In this document: positions 51,515-60,531 of the stretch, piece by piece
How positions within the stretch are numbered: position 1 is the first letter of the stretch
How the letters are laid out: the number at the start of each line of letters is the position of its first letter
From: Alphaproteobacteria bacterium AO1-B
GTDB taxonomy: Bacteria > Pseudomonadota > Alphaproteobacteria > Rhizobiales > Stappiaceae
Assembly (NCBI GenBank): GCA_001890945.1
Contig: MLAX01000006.1
Coordinates: forward strand, 62,001 to 126,000
DNA: 64,000 nt
Reading direction: 5' to 3'
Made by a program: the position numbers and the translations under genes
Notes under the pieces: generated by a model
The model's database searches: none
What the model was told of the DNA's origin: nothing
The model's input: only the letters and a program-made list of their open reading frames with translations

Positions 51515-52693
51515 ATGACTGCGCCGCTCAAAGGCATCAAAGTCGTCGAACTGGCCCGGATTTTGGCGGGGCCGTGGATTGGTCAGACGCTTGCCGATCT
51601 CGGCGCCGACGTCATCAAGGTCGAAGCCCCGCAGGGCGACGATACGCGTGGATGGGGCCCGCCGTTCCTAACCACAGAAGACGGTGAGCCGAGCGATGCG
51701 GCTTATTTTCATTCCTGCAACCGTGGCAAGCGCTCGATCACGGTCGATTTCCGGACCGAGGAAGGCCAGGGAGTTGTTCGCAAACTCGTCGCGGATGCAG
51801 ACGTTTTGGTCGAGAACTTCAAGGTCGGCGGACTGGCAAAATACGGCCTTGATTATGAGAGCCTGTCAGAGGTCAATCCGAAGCTGATCTATTGTTCTGT
51901 CACCGGCTTTGGTCAGGACGGACCTTATGCTCACCGCGCCGGATATGACTTCATGATCCAGGGCATGGGCGGCATCATGGATCTCACCGGCGATCCGGAT
52001 GGATCTCCGCAAAAGATCGGTGTTGCCTTCGCTGACATCTTTACCGGCCTTTACGGTGTGATCGGCGTGTTGGCCGCGCTTCGACGCCGCGATGAGACCG
52101 GGGAGGGCGAATGGGTCGATATGGCGCTTCTGGACGCCCAGGTCGGTGTTCTGGCAAACCAGGCGCTCAACTATTTCGTGACTGGGAAAACCCCAAAGCG
52201 GCTGGGCAATGCGCACCCCAACATAGTGCCGTATCAGGTCTTTCCGGCCAGTGATGGCCACCTCATCATCGCGGTGGGCAATGACGGGCAATACAAGCGC
52301 CTGTGCAGTGTGCTCGGCCGTCCGGAGCTTGCAGACGATCCAAAGTTTGCAACGAATGCTGCCCGGGTTGCGTCCAGAACGGAACTGGTAGCAATCCTGA
52401 CGGAAGAGACCGCGGCGCGGGCGCGGGACGATCTCCTCGCGGCTTTGGAAATGGAGGGTGTTCCAGCCGGTCCGATCAACTCGGTGCAAGACGTCTTTGA
52501 AGACAAGCAGATTAATCACCGGGAGATGAAAGTCGACCTGCCTGCAACGGATGTGGAGGGGGGGGCTGTAACATCAGTCCGGACGCCAATTCGGTTCAAG
52601 AACGGATCGCTAGTCCTTGAGCGGGCTGCACCCGCACTTGGTGAACACACCGCCGAGATCCTGGCTGAGCTTGGTTTGACGGACAAAGGTTGA
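51515..52693 (+). CDS. CaiB/BaiF CoA-transferase family protein
   Basis: A 392-aa class III CoA transferase. Characteristic parts are the N-terminal LKGIKVVELARILAGPWIGQTLADLGADVIKVE, the KRSITVDFRTEEG loop, the catalytic-side YCSVTGFGQDGPYAHRAGYDFMIQGMGG, and the C-terminal VPAGPINSVQDVFEDKQ. It moves CoA between carboxylic acids; the substrate is not identifiable. Its stop overlaps the codons just before the NUDIX start. Confidence 0.93.
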   Translation: MTAPLKGIKVVELARILAGPWIGQTLADLGADVIKVEAPQGDDTRGWGPPFLTTEDGEPSDAAYFHSCNRGKRSITVDFRTEEGQGVVRKLVADADVLVENFKVGGLAKYGLDYESLSEVNPKLIYCSVTGFGQDGPYAHRAGYDFMIQGMGGIMDLTGDPDGSPQKIGVAFADIFTGLYGVIGVLAALRRRDETGEGEWVDMALLDAQVGVLANQALNYFVTGKTPKRLGNAHPNIVPYQVFPASDGHLIIAVGNDGQYKRLCSVLGRPELADDPKFATNAARVASRTELVAILTEETAARARDDLLAALEMEGVPAGPINSVQDVFEDKQINHREMKVDLPATDVEGGAVTSVRTPIRFKNGSLVLERAAPALGEHTAEILAELGLTDKG

Positions 52694-52698
52694 TCTTT

Positions 52699-53304
52699 AT
52701 GAGCGCGCCGGTGAAGGAGACTGACTTCCTCAAGATCCTGAACGAGGAGTTTTTGTCGGATAACTGGGGCAAGGTCACCAAGTACACGCTTGATTACCGG
52801 CGCCGGGACGGAACCTGGCAGCGGCAGACCCGCGAAGTCTATGACCGGGGCCATGGTGCGGCGTGCTTGTTGCACAATCCGGAAACCGGCTGTGTTCTTC
52901 TAACGCGTCAATTCCGCTTGCCCGTTTGGCTCACTGATGGTTCCGCAACGTTCATCGAGGCACCGGCTGGCTTGCTTGAAGGTGCGCACCCGGAAGAGCG
53001 GATGCGTGCGGAGTTGATGGAAGAAACCGGCTTTGAAGCGTCGGAGCTGGAACATCTCTTCGATCTGCAAATGAGCCCCGGGTCCATTACGGAGGTCTTG
53101 TCCTATTTCCGGGGCAGCTATCAGGAGCGCCACCGGACAGGCGAGGGGGGCGGTGCTGAAAGCGAAGGAGAGGACATCGAAGTGCTTCATATTCCACTGG
53201 AAGAGGCGCTTCAGATGGTGTCCGATGGTCGTATCCGGGATGCCAAAACGGTGATTCTCTTGCAGGATCTGGAACTGCGTGAACTTCGAGCCGCAAAAGA
53301 CTGA
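52699..53304 (+). CDS. NUDIX hydrolase, NudK-like
   Basis: A 201-aa nucleoside-diphosphate-linked hydrolase. The Nudix helix is GLLEGAHPEERMRAELMEETGFE, with the RxELxEETG arrangement seen in NudK-like GDP-mannose pyrophosphatases, and the upstream TFIEAPAG strand supports this. An AAAGG site lies 9 bases before the ATG. GDP-mannose would be a substrate of the mfpsA enzyme also in this window, but the assignment is only by family. Confidence 0.85.
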   Translation: MSAPVKETDFLKILNEEFLSDNWGKVTKYTLDYRRRDGTWQRQTREVYDRGHGAACLLHNPETGCVLLTRQFRLPVWLTDGSATFIEAPAGLLEGAHPEERMRAELMEETGFEASELEHLFDLQMSPGSITEVLSYFRGSYQERHRTGEGGGAESEGEDIEVLHIPLEEALQMVSDGRIRDAKTVILLQDLELRELRAAKD

Positions 53305-53408
53305 AGCCGCAGGGGAAACAATCGGATGGTATTCTTCGCGGCGGCTGCCTTAATTTGAAGGCAACTGTCAGGCATTACGATCTTAAGGCAAACTCAGGAC
53401 GGAGCCAG

Positions 53409-55289
53409 ATGGCGCTGAATTTTCGCAAACCCCGGCGTGTCCGGCTGCAGCTGACGACGATCGTCGGGCTCGGCTTCGGTGGGTTTGTGGCATTGGCCAT
53501 CGGATTGGTCCTGGCCCTCTCAGTGACCGCCAATTTTCAGAACACCTTCTCCTTGTTGAACGACAAGACGATCTTGAGCACGCAGTCGCTTGAGACCCAG
53601 GTGCGCACCCATTTCCAGTCAGTTGAAAATGCGGTGGTTGGCTTGAAGCCTTTCTTTGAAGACGGCACCTTGTCGATCGAGGATCGCAACCGGATCTACG
53701 AAGATTTTTCCATTGCACTGCAGACCAACACGGACCTGACCACGCTGGCGATCACTTATGCAGATGGCCGACGTCTCGGGGTCTACCGGGCAAAAAACGG
53801 CAAACTGTGGCGGATCAATTCGGACGCGCCGCCGCCCGGCATGAGAGATGAAGTCGTCCCGGTGCTCTCCGCTGACAGCCCACCGACATGGGGCCCGATC
53901 ATGCGCCATGAAGTGGGACTTTTTGCTAACGTCTCCGCGCCGCTCGTTCATGATGGTGAAATGTTTGCCGTGCTGACGGCGGCAACCACGATGGAAAATC
54001 TGTCTATCATCGTTGCCAGCCAGGATGAAGGCGTCAACAACACGGTGTTCATCCTCGATGGCAACGGAGATGTCTTGATGCACTCCGATGCGGACTGGAT
54101 TCAGACCGGCGGCAGCATTGCCGAAAATCTACCGGGGTCATGGGACACTATTGGTGACCCGGTCTTGGCCGCCATGGGCGATGAAACAAAACTCGAAGAG
54201 TTTGAGCGCGCTTCAGAGCTCGGGATCGACGTTTCAATTATTGAGGCGGCCGAGGATGAGTATTTGATGATGCGCCGCATTGTTCCCGGTTTCAGTGATC
54301 AGCCCCTGACGGTTGGGCAATATTACCTTGGCGCGACGGTTTCGCGGGAGGTGAGGCGATTGGCGGGATCCGGCTTTGTCGGACTGGGCGCTTTGGTCAT
54401 CTCCGTCCTCATCGCGATCTGGATGGGGCGCCGCGTCTCCAGACCGCTGCGCAACCTTGCGCGTCAGTCCGAGCGGGTCGCGACCCTGTCGCTTCAAGAC
54501 GTTGAGCCACTGCCGCGCAGCCGCGTCGTGGAGATGGATCAGGTCGCCTCTGCCTTCAATGCGATGGTGGAAGGCCTTAAGGCCATGAACACCTATGTGC
54601 CGCGATCCTTGTTCATCAAGCTGATGCGCCTTGGCGGGCAAAAGGCCGCCGAGGCACGCAAGGCGGAGCTGACGATCCTCTTTACCGACATTGTGGGTTT
54701 CACGGCACTTTCTGAAAACATGAGCGCTGAACAGGCGGCCGCGCTCCTCAATCAGCATTTTGCAATTTTGGTCGATGCGGTGGAGAGCGAGGGCGGCACG
54801 GTCGACAAGTTTATGGGCGACGGGATGCTGGCATTCTTCGGCGCGCCGGATGACCAGCCGGATCACGCAGAAGCAGCCGTGCGGACAGCCCGGCGCATTG
54901 CAGCCGCCCAAATGCAGGCAAACGAAACGGCCAAAGCCGAAGGCGGTGTGACGCTGAGGATGCGGATCGGGATACATACCGGACCAGTGTTGGTTGGCAA
55001 TGTTGGCGCTCTGGACCGGTGGAACTACACGGTGGTCGGCGACACAGTGAACGCTGCGGAACGGCTGCAGCATTTGGGCCGGGAAGTGGCCGGTGAGCCG
55101 GAGATCACAATTCTAGCAAGCGCAGACACCGTATGCCGGTTGCCGAATGAACACAGCCAGACAGAGGTCGGCGAACACTACTTGCGTGGCCGGTCCGGGC
55201 GGATGGAAGTCTACTGGCTGGCGCCAAGGGCGACTGACGTGTTGCCCGCAAATGAAGCATCGAAAGCGCCGGTTTCCGCAGCGGAGTAA
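53409..55289 (+). CDS. Membrane class III adenylate cyclase with periplasmic sensor
   Basis: A 626-aa cyclase: a first membrane segment (about residues 16-40), a periplasmic dCache-like sensor of about 250 residues, a second segment near residues 320-340, a HAMP linker (RRVSRPLRNLARQSERVATLSLQ), and a C-terminal class III domain with metal Asp427 (TDIVGFTAL) and Asp471 (FMGDGMLAFFG), and VGDTVNAAERLQ. It makes cAMP. ATG 53409 has GGAG 5 bases upstream. A CRP/FNR-type palindrome lies 60 bases after its stop. Confidence 0.93.
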   Translation: MALNFRKPRRVRLQLTTIVGLGFGGFVALAIGLVLALSVTANFQNTFSLLNDKTILSTQSLETQVRTHFQSVENAVVGLKPFFEDGTLSIEDRNRIYEDFSIALQTNTDLTTLAITYADGRRLGVYRAKNGKLWRINSDAPPPGMRDEVVPVLSADSPPTWGPIMRHEVGLFANVSAPLVHDGEMFAVLTAATTMENLSIIVASQDEGVNNTVFILDGNGDVLMHSDADWIQTGGSIAENLPGSWDTIGDPVLAAMGDETKLEEFERASELGIDVSIIEAAEDEYLMMRRIVPGFSDQPLTVGQYYLGATVSREVRRLAGSGFVGLGALVISVLIAIWMGRRVSRPLRNLARQSERVATLSLQDVEPLPRSRVVEMDQVASAFNAMVEGLKAMNTYVPRSLFIKLMRLGGQKAAEARKAELTILFTDIVGFTALSENMSAEQAAALLNQHFAILVDAVESEGGTVDKFMGDGMLAFFGAPDDQPDHAEAAVRTARRIAAAQMQANETAKAEGGVTLRMRIGIHTGPVLVGNVGALDRWNYTVVGDTVNAAERLQHLGREVAGEPEITILASADTVCRLPNEHSQTEVGEHYLRGRSGRMEVYWLAPRATDVLPANEASKAPVSAAE

Positions 55290-55348
55290 CCGCCTTCAAA
55301 TCGTAACGTGTGTGTAAGTTGCGCGTATGATAGGCATTATCAGGTTGA

Positions 55349-55364
55349 CGTGATCTAGATCACA
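55349..55364. promoter_or_regulatory. CRP/FNR-type palindrome upstream of the peptide ABC operon
   Basis: CGTGATCTAGATCACA contains the perfect 14-bp palindrome GTGATCTAGATCAC. It lies 115 bases before the ABC start and between a class III adenylate cyclase and the transporter. It is close in sequence to the site at 23794-23809. Confidence 0.65.
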
Positions 55365-55479
55365 GCACCGCTTCCGGATTATTGCGTTGCTAATACAGCG
55401 TAAATTTGGTTGTCTTTGTTTCGCAACACAGGCTGGGTAAGCATCAGTGCGATAACCTTGGCCCGGGAGGAATTTGACG

Positions 55480-57366
55480 GTGAATGTTCTCTCCATCGAG
55501 GGATTGACGGTAGAGTTTAATACTGCCGAGGGACGGACCAAGGCGGTCAACGATGTTTCCTTCGTGGTCCCGGAGAACAAGACAGTCGCACTTGTCGGAG
55601 AATCGGGTTCTGGGAAGACGGTTATCTCCCAGACAATCATGGGCCTTTTGCCATCGATCGCTTCGGTGACATCGGGAAAAGTGATCCTGTCCGATCCGAC
55701 AGGCGCAGAACCGCCGGTCGACATTGCTTCGCTGGACCGCAAGGGGCCGCAGATGCGCCATCTGCGCGGCAACCGTGTTGCGATTATCTTTCAAGAGCCG
55801 ATGACCTCTCTGTCGCCGCTGCATACGATTGGCGATCAGATCGGCGAGGCCGCAAAACTCCACCGCGACGTGTCCGCACCGGAAGCGCGCGAACTGACCC
55901 AGGAAATGTTGCGTTTGGTTCAGTTTCCAGATCCCGCAAGGGCCCTGGACACATATCCATTCGAGTTGTCCGGTGGTCTGCGTCAGCGTGCCATGATTTC
56001 CATGGCGATGATCTGCAATCCGGCACTTCTAATTGCCGATGAGCCCACGACCGCGTTGGACGTGACGATCCAGGCGGAAATTCTCAAGCTTATCAAGGAT
56101 GTGCAGTCCGAACTTAGAATGTCGGTTTTGATGATCACCCACGACTTCGGTGTGGTGGCCAACATGGCCGACGAAATCGCTGTGATTTATCACGGCCGGA
56201 TTATGGAAAAAGGCACAGCTGAGCAGCTGTTCGGCAACCCTCAGCATGACTACTTGAAGGCGCTGCTGAACGCTGTGCCCGGATTCCATATGGACAAGTC
56301 CGAACGATTGGTCCCCATCAGGCCGATTGAAGTGAAATCGGAAGACCTGACCCGAAACCGCCCGAAATGCGATGTCCTGCCGGGCGAGACCTTGATGGAA
56401 ATGCGCGGTGTCACCAAGGAATTCACCCTGCGCAAGGGATCGTTGTTCAGCGGCAAGCCAAAGACGCTCAAGGCGCTGGATAACATCAACCTGACCATCA
56501 AACGCGGCGAATGCCTGGGGCTCGTGGGCGAGTCAGGCTCGGGCAAGACCACTGCCGCAAAGGCGATCTTGCGTGCTCTTCATCTGGAACGCGGCGAGGT
56601 TGTCTACAACCGTGGCAAGGGCTTGGAAAATATTGCCGATCTCACCGGCGATGATCTGATGGACTACCGACGGCGGGTTCAGCTGATATTCCAGGACCCG
56701 TTCTCGTCGCTCAACCCGCGCATGACCATCAACGATATTCTGGCCGAACCCTTTGAAGTCCATGGGATTGGCACAGCGGAAGAGCGCGCTGAGCGTGTCC
56801 GCAGCCTGATAAGCCTGGTCGGTCTTGATCCGCGATTTCTGCGGCGCTATCCACATTCGTTTTCCGGCGGTCAGAGACAGCGGATAGGAATTGCCCGGGC
56901 GCTTGCGCTCAATCCGGAGTTCATCCTGTGCGATGAGCCGACATCGGCTCTGGATGTGTCAGTGCAGGCACAGATCCTGAACCTCCTTCAAGATCTCAAA
57001 CGCGACCTCAGTCTGACATACTTGTTTGTCAGCCATAACCTTGCGGTCGTCGACTACATCGCCGACCGAATAGCCGTGATGTGCCGTGGACGGCTGGTGG
57101 AGCTTGGGGAAACACGCGAAGTCGTGTCCAATCCGCTTCACCCATACACAAAAGCCTTGTTGTCTGCGGTTCCGGAACCGGATCTGTCGACGCCGCTAGA
57201 TTTCTCGGCACTGGATGCCAATCGCGCATCCGAACCGCACCTGTGGCCGGAGCCATTCCGCGTCACCAATGAAGATGTTCCATCGTTATTTGAGATGGAA
57301 CCAGAGCATTTTGTCTGTGCACCCGGTCTTAAGAATGCCGGAGCACTTGAGGGGACTGCAGCATGA
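55480..57366 (+). CDS. Fused dipeptide/oligopeptide ABC ATPase (OppD-OppF type)
   Basis: A 628-aa double ATPase. Each half has Walker A (GESGSGKT near residues 36 and 355), Q-loop, signature (LSGGLRQR and FSGGQRQR), and Walker B (LLIADEPTTALD and FILCDEPTSALD). Each half also carries the C-terminal peptide-transporter extension. It energises the importer encoded by the next three genes. GTG at 55480 is 9 bases after GGGAGG; a TTG at 55474 is less well spaced. Its stop overlaps the binding-protein ATG. Confidence 0.93.
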   Translation: MNVLSIEGLTVEFNTAEGRTKAVNDVSFVVPENKTVALVGESGSGKTVISQTIMGLLPSIASVTSGKVILSDPTGAEPPVDIASLDRKGPQMRHLRGNRVAIIFQEPMTSLSPLHTIGDQIGEAAKLHRDVSAPEARELTQEMLRLVQFPDPARALDTYPFELSGGLRQRAMISMAMICNPALLIADEPTTALDVTIQAEILKLIKDVQSELRMSVLMITHDFGVVANMADEIAVIYHGRIMEKGTAEQLFGNPQHDYLKALLNAVPGFHMDKSERLVPIRPIEVKSEDLTRNRPKCDVLPGETLMEMRGVTKEFTLRKGSLFSGKPKTLKALDNINLTIKRGECLGLVGESGSGKTTAAKAILRALHLERGEVVYNRGKGLENIADLTGDDLMDYRRRVQLIFQDPFSSLNPRMTINDILAEPFEVHGIGTAEERAERVRSLISLVGLDPRFLRRYPHSFSGGQRQRIGIARALALNPEFILCDEPTSALDVSVQAQILNLLQDLKRDLSLTYLFVSHNLAVVDYIADRIAVMCRGRLVELGETREVVSNPLHPYTKALLSAVPEPDLSTPLDFSALDANRASEPHLWPEPFRVTNEDVPSLFEMEPEHFVCAPGLKNAGALEGTAA

Positions 57367-59249
57367 AACTGAAACGCATTCTTGGTGGAGGTGTCTTCCT
57401 TGCCGCTTTTGCGCTGGCCGGGCCATCGTCCGCGCTGGATCTTGAAGAAACTCCGGGCCTGGATCCGAAGCTTCCGCCTGTGGCGGAACGGGTGCCATCA
57501 GAGCCGCTAATCGTTGACCTTGAAGCCAAAGGGCGGACGGTTGGCGAACATGGTGGCAAGCTGAACACACTGATCGGCCGGTCCAAAGATGTTCGCCTCA
57601 TCAACGTGTGGGGTTATGCGCGCCTGATGGGGTACACCGAAGACCTCGAGTTGGTGCCGGACATTCTGGAAAGCGTTGATGTTGAGGAAGGACGCATCTT
57701 TACGCTGCACACGCGCGAAGGGCACAAATGGTCCGATGGCCACCCTTTCGGTGCGGAAGATATCCGGTATTATTTTGAAGATGTTGTCAGCAATCCCGAG
57801 CTGACACCATCAGGTCTGCCGCCGTTCCTGCTGGCCGACGGAAAAGGACCAAAGTTCGAGGTTCTTGACGAAACAACTGTCCGGTTTACCTGGGATGCGC
57901 CGAACCCGCTGTTTCTGACAGAGCTTGCCAAGGCGCGCCCGCCGTTTATCTACCGGCCCGCGCATTATCTGAAACAGTTCCATGAAAAATACGGCGATCC
58001 GGAGACCATCGCGGCGGAAGCTGAGAAGGTAAAGGCCCGCAGCTGGGCACCGCTGCACAATAAGAAGGACGACATGTACAGCGCGCGCAATGTCGACCTT
58101 CCCAGTCTTCAGCCATGGGTCCGCAGGGACGACAGCAGCGACCTTCGGTTTATTCTTGTGCGCAACCCGTTCTACCACCGGGTGGACTCGACCGGACAAC
58201 AGCTGCCGTACATCGACGAAATCATCATGACCGTCGCTGATGGCAAGCTGATACCGGCAAAGACACAGGCCGGCGAAACCAACCTGCAGGCGCGAAACCT
58301 CAACTTCTCGGACATCACCGTTTTGAAAAAAGGTGAGAAGCTGAATGACTACATCACCGCGCTTTGGTCCAATGCCAAAGGCTCGGAGATGTCGATCCTG
58401 CCGAACCTCACGGTCAAGGATCCGGTCTGGCGAGAGTTGATGCGCGACACCCGGTTCCGCCGCGCTTTGTCACTTGGCATCGACAGGACGTTGTTGAACC
58501 GCGTTCTGTTCTTCGGTCTTGGAACGCCTGGCAATGACACGGTCTTGAGCCAGAGCCCGCTGCATCAGCCGGAGTTCACCACCAAGTGGGCGGAACATGA
58601 TGTCGATCAAGCCAACGCCCTTCTTGATGAAATCGGTCTGACCGAGCGCAACAAGGATGGCATCCGACTGATGAGCGATGGCCGTCCGCTTGAGATCATC
58701 GTGGAGACATCCGGCGAAGACGAAACACAGTTGGATGCGCTCGAGTTGATCGCGGAAAACTGGGCCGAGATTGGCGTCAAACTGTTCGCCAAGCCAAGCC
58801 AACGTGACAACCTGCGGGAACGCGCGATCACCGGCGAACTCGTGATGTCGGTCTGGTGGGGCATGGAGAACGGCATCCCGACCGCGGACATGAGCCCGAA
58901 TGACCTGGCTCCGGTTCAGTCGGAGAGTCTGACCTGGCACGCCTGGGGCGATCACTACGAAACCAAAGGCGTGGGCGGCGAACCCATGGATTGGGCACCG
59001 GCGCAACGCTTGATGGAGCTCTATCAGTCCTGGCTGGTATCGAAAACGAGCGAAGAGCGCGAAAAGATCTGGCAGGAAATGCTGCAGATCCATGCTGAAG
59101 AAACCATTCGCATCGGCTTGGTGTCGGGCGTACGCCAGCCGGTCGTGATCAAGGGCGTTAAGAACGTACCGCTCGAAGGCATCTACGGGTGGGATCCGGG
59201 CGCACACTACGGCATTCATCGGATGGATGAATTCTATATGGACGAATAA
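57363..59249 (+). CDS. Peptide ABC transporter substrate-binding protein
   Basis: A 628-aa periplasmic binding protein (SBP family 5), large for the family. It has a signal peptide (residues 1-24, LGGGVFLAAFALAGPSSA) and family segments such as SVDVEEGRIFTLHTREGHKWSDGHPFGAEDIRYYFEDV and FRRALSLGIDRTLLNRVLFFGLGTPG. The ATG overlaps the ATPase stop by 4 bases. A 256-base gap with two hairpins separates it from the permeases. The ligand is unknown; large SBP5 proteins of this type sometimes bind sugars or glycosides rather than peptides. Confidence 0.92.
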   Translation: MKLKRILGGGVFLAAFALAGPSSALDLEETPGLDPKLPPVAERVPSEPLIVDLEAKGRTVGEHGGKLNTLIGRSKDVRLINVWGYARLMGYTEDLELVPDILESVDVEEGRIFTLHTREGHKWSDGHPFGAEDIRYYFEDVVSNPELTPSGLPPFLLADGKGPKFEVLDETTVRFTWDAPNPLFLTELAKARPPFIYRPAHYLKQFHEKYGDPETIAAEAEKVKARSWAPLHNKKDDMYSARNVDLPSLQPWVRRDDSSDLRFILVRNPFYHRVDSTGQQLPYIDEIIMTVADGKLIPAKTQAGETNLQARNLNFSDITVLKKGEKLNDYITALWSNAKGSEMSILPNLTVKDPVWRELMRDTRFRRALSLGIDRTLLNRVLFFGLGTPGNDTVLSQSPLHQPEFTTKWAEHDVDQANALLDEIGLTERNKDGIRLMSDGRPLEIIVETSGEDETQLDALELIAENWAEIGVKLFAKPSQRDNLRERAITGELVMSVWWGMENGIPTADMSPNDLAPVQSESLTWHAWGDHYETKGVGGEPMDWAPAQRLMELYQSWLVSKTSEEREKIWQEMLQIHAEETIRIGLVSGVRQPVVIKGVKNVPLEGIYGWDPGAHYGIHRMDEFYMDE

Positions 59250-59265
59250 GGTTTGCTAAAAGATA

Positions 59266-59420
59266 CCGGGCCGGTTCGATGGAACCGACCCGGTCGAGAA
59301 CAGTGCAAGAATAGAGCGCTGTTCCGGTAGTTGGAGGCGGCAAGAGAGAGCCAGCGGAGTTGTCAAAGCACCGTTGTCAACGACCCGCCTCAATAACCGG
59401 CAGTTTGGCTTTCTGCCGGT
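59266..59420 (+). terminator. Two hairpins between binding protein and permease genes
   Basis: The first is CCGGG-GGTTC with GAACC-CCCGG over 59266-59293; the second is ACCGGCAG (59396-59403) with CTGCCGGT (59413-59420). Neither is followed by a strong T tract. Hairpins between binding-protein and permease genes commonly stabilise the upstream mRNA and lower downstream transcription, which would give more binding protein than permease. Confidence 0.55.
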
Positions 59421-59505
59421 ATGGCATTTGGGTCTTCAGCGTCGCCCGGCTCCCGCAACTTTTCGGAGCCGCGAAGCGGAAGATCCGAGGCTGAGGGGAA
59501 ATTAG

Positions 59506-60531
59506 GTGCTGTATTACATTCTGCGCCGGATCTTGATGATGATCCCGACCTTGTTCGTGATCAGCTTTCTGGTGTTCTTCATCATCGAGTTGCCGACGGG
59601 CGATTACATTTCGAACCAGATCGCCGCGCTGAAAACGTCCGGCGAGCAATCGTCTATTGCGAAACTGGAGTTCCTCCGCAAAGAGTTTTCCCTCGACCGT
59701 CCGTTCTTCGAGCGGTACCTGATCTGGGTGGGCCTGTGGCCAGGTCCGCATGGCCTGGACGGGTTGCTGCAGGGCAACTGGGGCTGGTCGTTTGAGTTCG
59801 ACAAGCCGGTGGCGGAAGTGGTTGGACCGACTTTGCCGCTGACAATTGTCCTGAATTTCGCGACCATTCTGTTCGTCTACGTGATGTCTTTTCCGATCGG
59901 CATCTACTCGGCAACGCGGCAGTATTCCTGGGGTGATTACGGTTTCACATTCATCGGATATGTGGGCCTGGCGACGCCCAACTTTCTGCTCGCGCTGATC
60001 CTCCTGTACTTCTTCAATCAGTGGTTTGGCCTGTCTGTCGGCGGGTTGATGGCTCCGGAGTACATCGACCAGCCTTGGAGTTTCGACAAGGCGATGTCAG
60101 TCCTGGCACACCTTATTGTCCCGACCATCGTGATCGGGACGTCGGGGACGGCCGGCATGATCCGGCGCCTAAGGGCCAACCTGCTCGATGAATTGCACAA
60201 GCAGTATGTGACGACGGGCCGGGCAAAGGGCCTGAAAGAAGGCCAGCTCCTGATCAAATATCCGCTGCGGATGGCCATCAATCCGTTCATCGCAGACATC
60301 GGCAATCTTATTCCTTCGCTTGTTTCGGGATCTGTGATCGTGTCGGTTGTCATGAGCTTGCCGACAGTCGGTCCGGTCCTCTTGTCCGCGCTGCAGTCTC
60401 AGGATCAGTTCCTTGCCGGATTTGTGCTTCTCTTTGTGGCTGTCCTGACCCTGATCGGCATGTTGATTTCCGACCTGCTGCTGGCCGTGCTTGATCCCAG
60501 AATCCGGCTCGGCGGGAGGGCCTCGTCATGA
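59506..60531 (+). CDS. ABC transporter permease (DppB/OppB type)
   Basis: A 341-aa permease with six predicted membrane segments. It starts with the family motif YYILRRILMMIPTLFVISFLVFFI and carries the EAA-type loop ARAKGLKEGQLLIKYPLRMAINPFI. It pairs with the next permease. Start GTG at 59506, with GAGGGGA upstream. Its stop overlaps the next ATG by 4 bases. Confidence 0.93.
   Translation: MLYYILRRILMMIPTLFVISFLVFFIIELPTGDYISNQIAALKTSGEQSSIAKLEFLRKEFSLDRPFFERYLIWVGLWPGPHGLDGLLQGNWGWSFEFDKPVAEVVGPTLPLTIVLNFATILFVYVMSFPIGIYSATRQYSWGDYGFTFIGYVGLATPNFLLALILLYFFNQWFGLSVGGLMAPEYIDQPWSFDKAMSVLAHLIVPTIVIGTSGTAGMIRRLRANLLDELHKQYVTTGRAKGLKEGQLLIKYPLRMAINPFIADIGNLIPSLVSGSVIVSVVMSLPTVGPVLLSALQSQDQFLAGFVLLFVAVLTLIGMLISDLLLAVLDPRIRLGGRASS

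Noticed and set aside
52699..53304. NUDIX protein thought inactive because the consensus REUxEExGU seemed shifted
   Set aside because: The RxELxEETG arrangement occurs in NudK-like enzymes, so activity is plausible.
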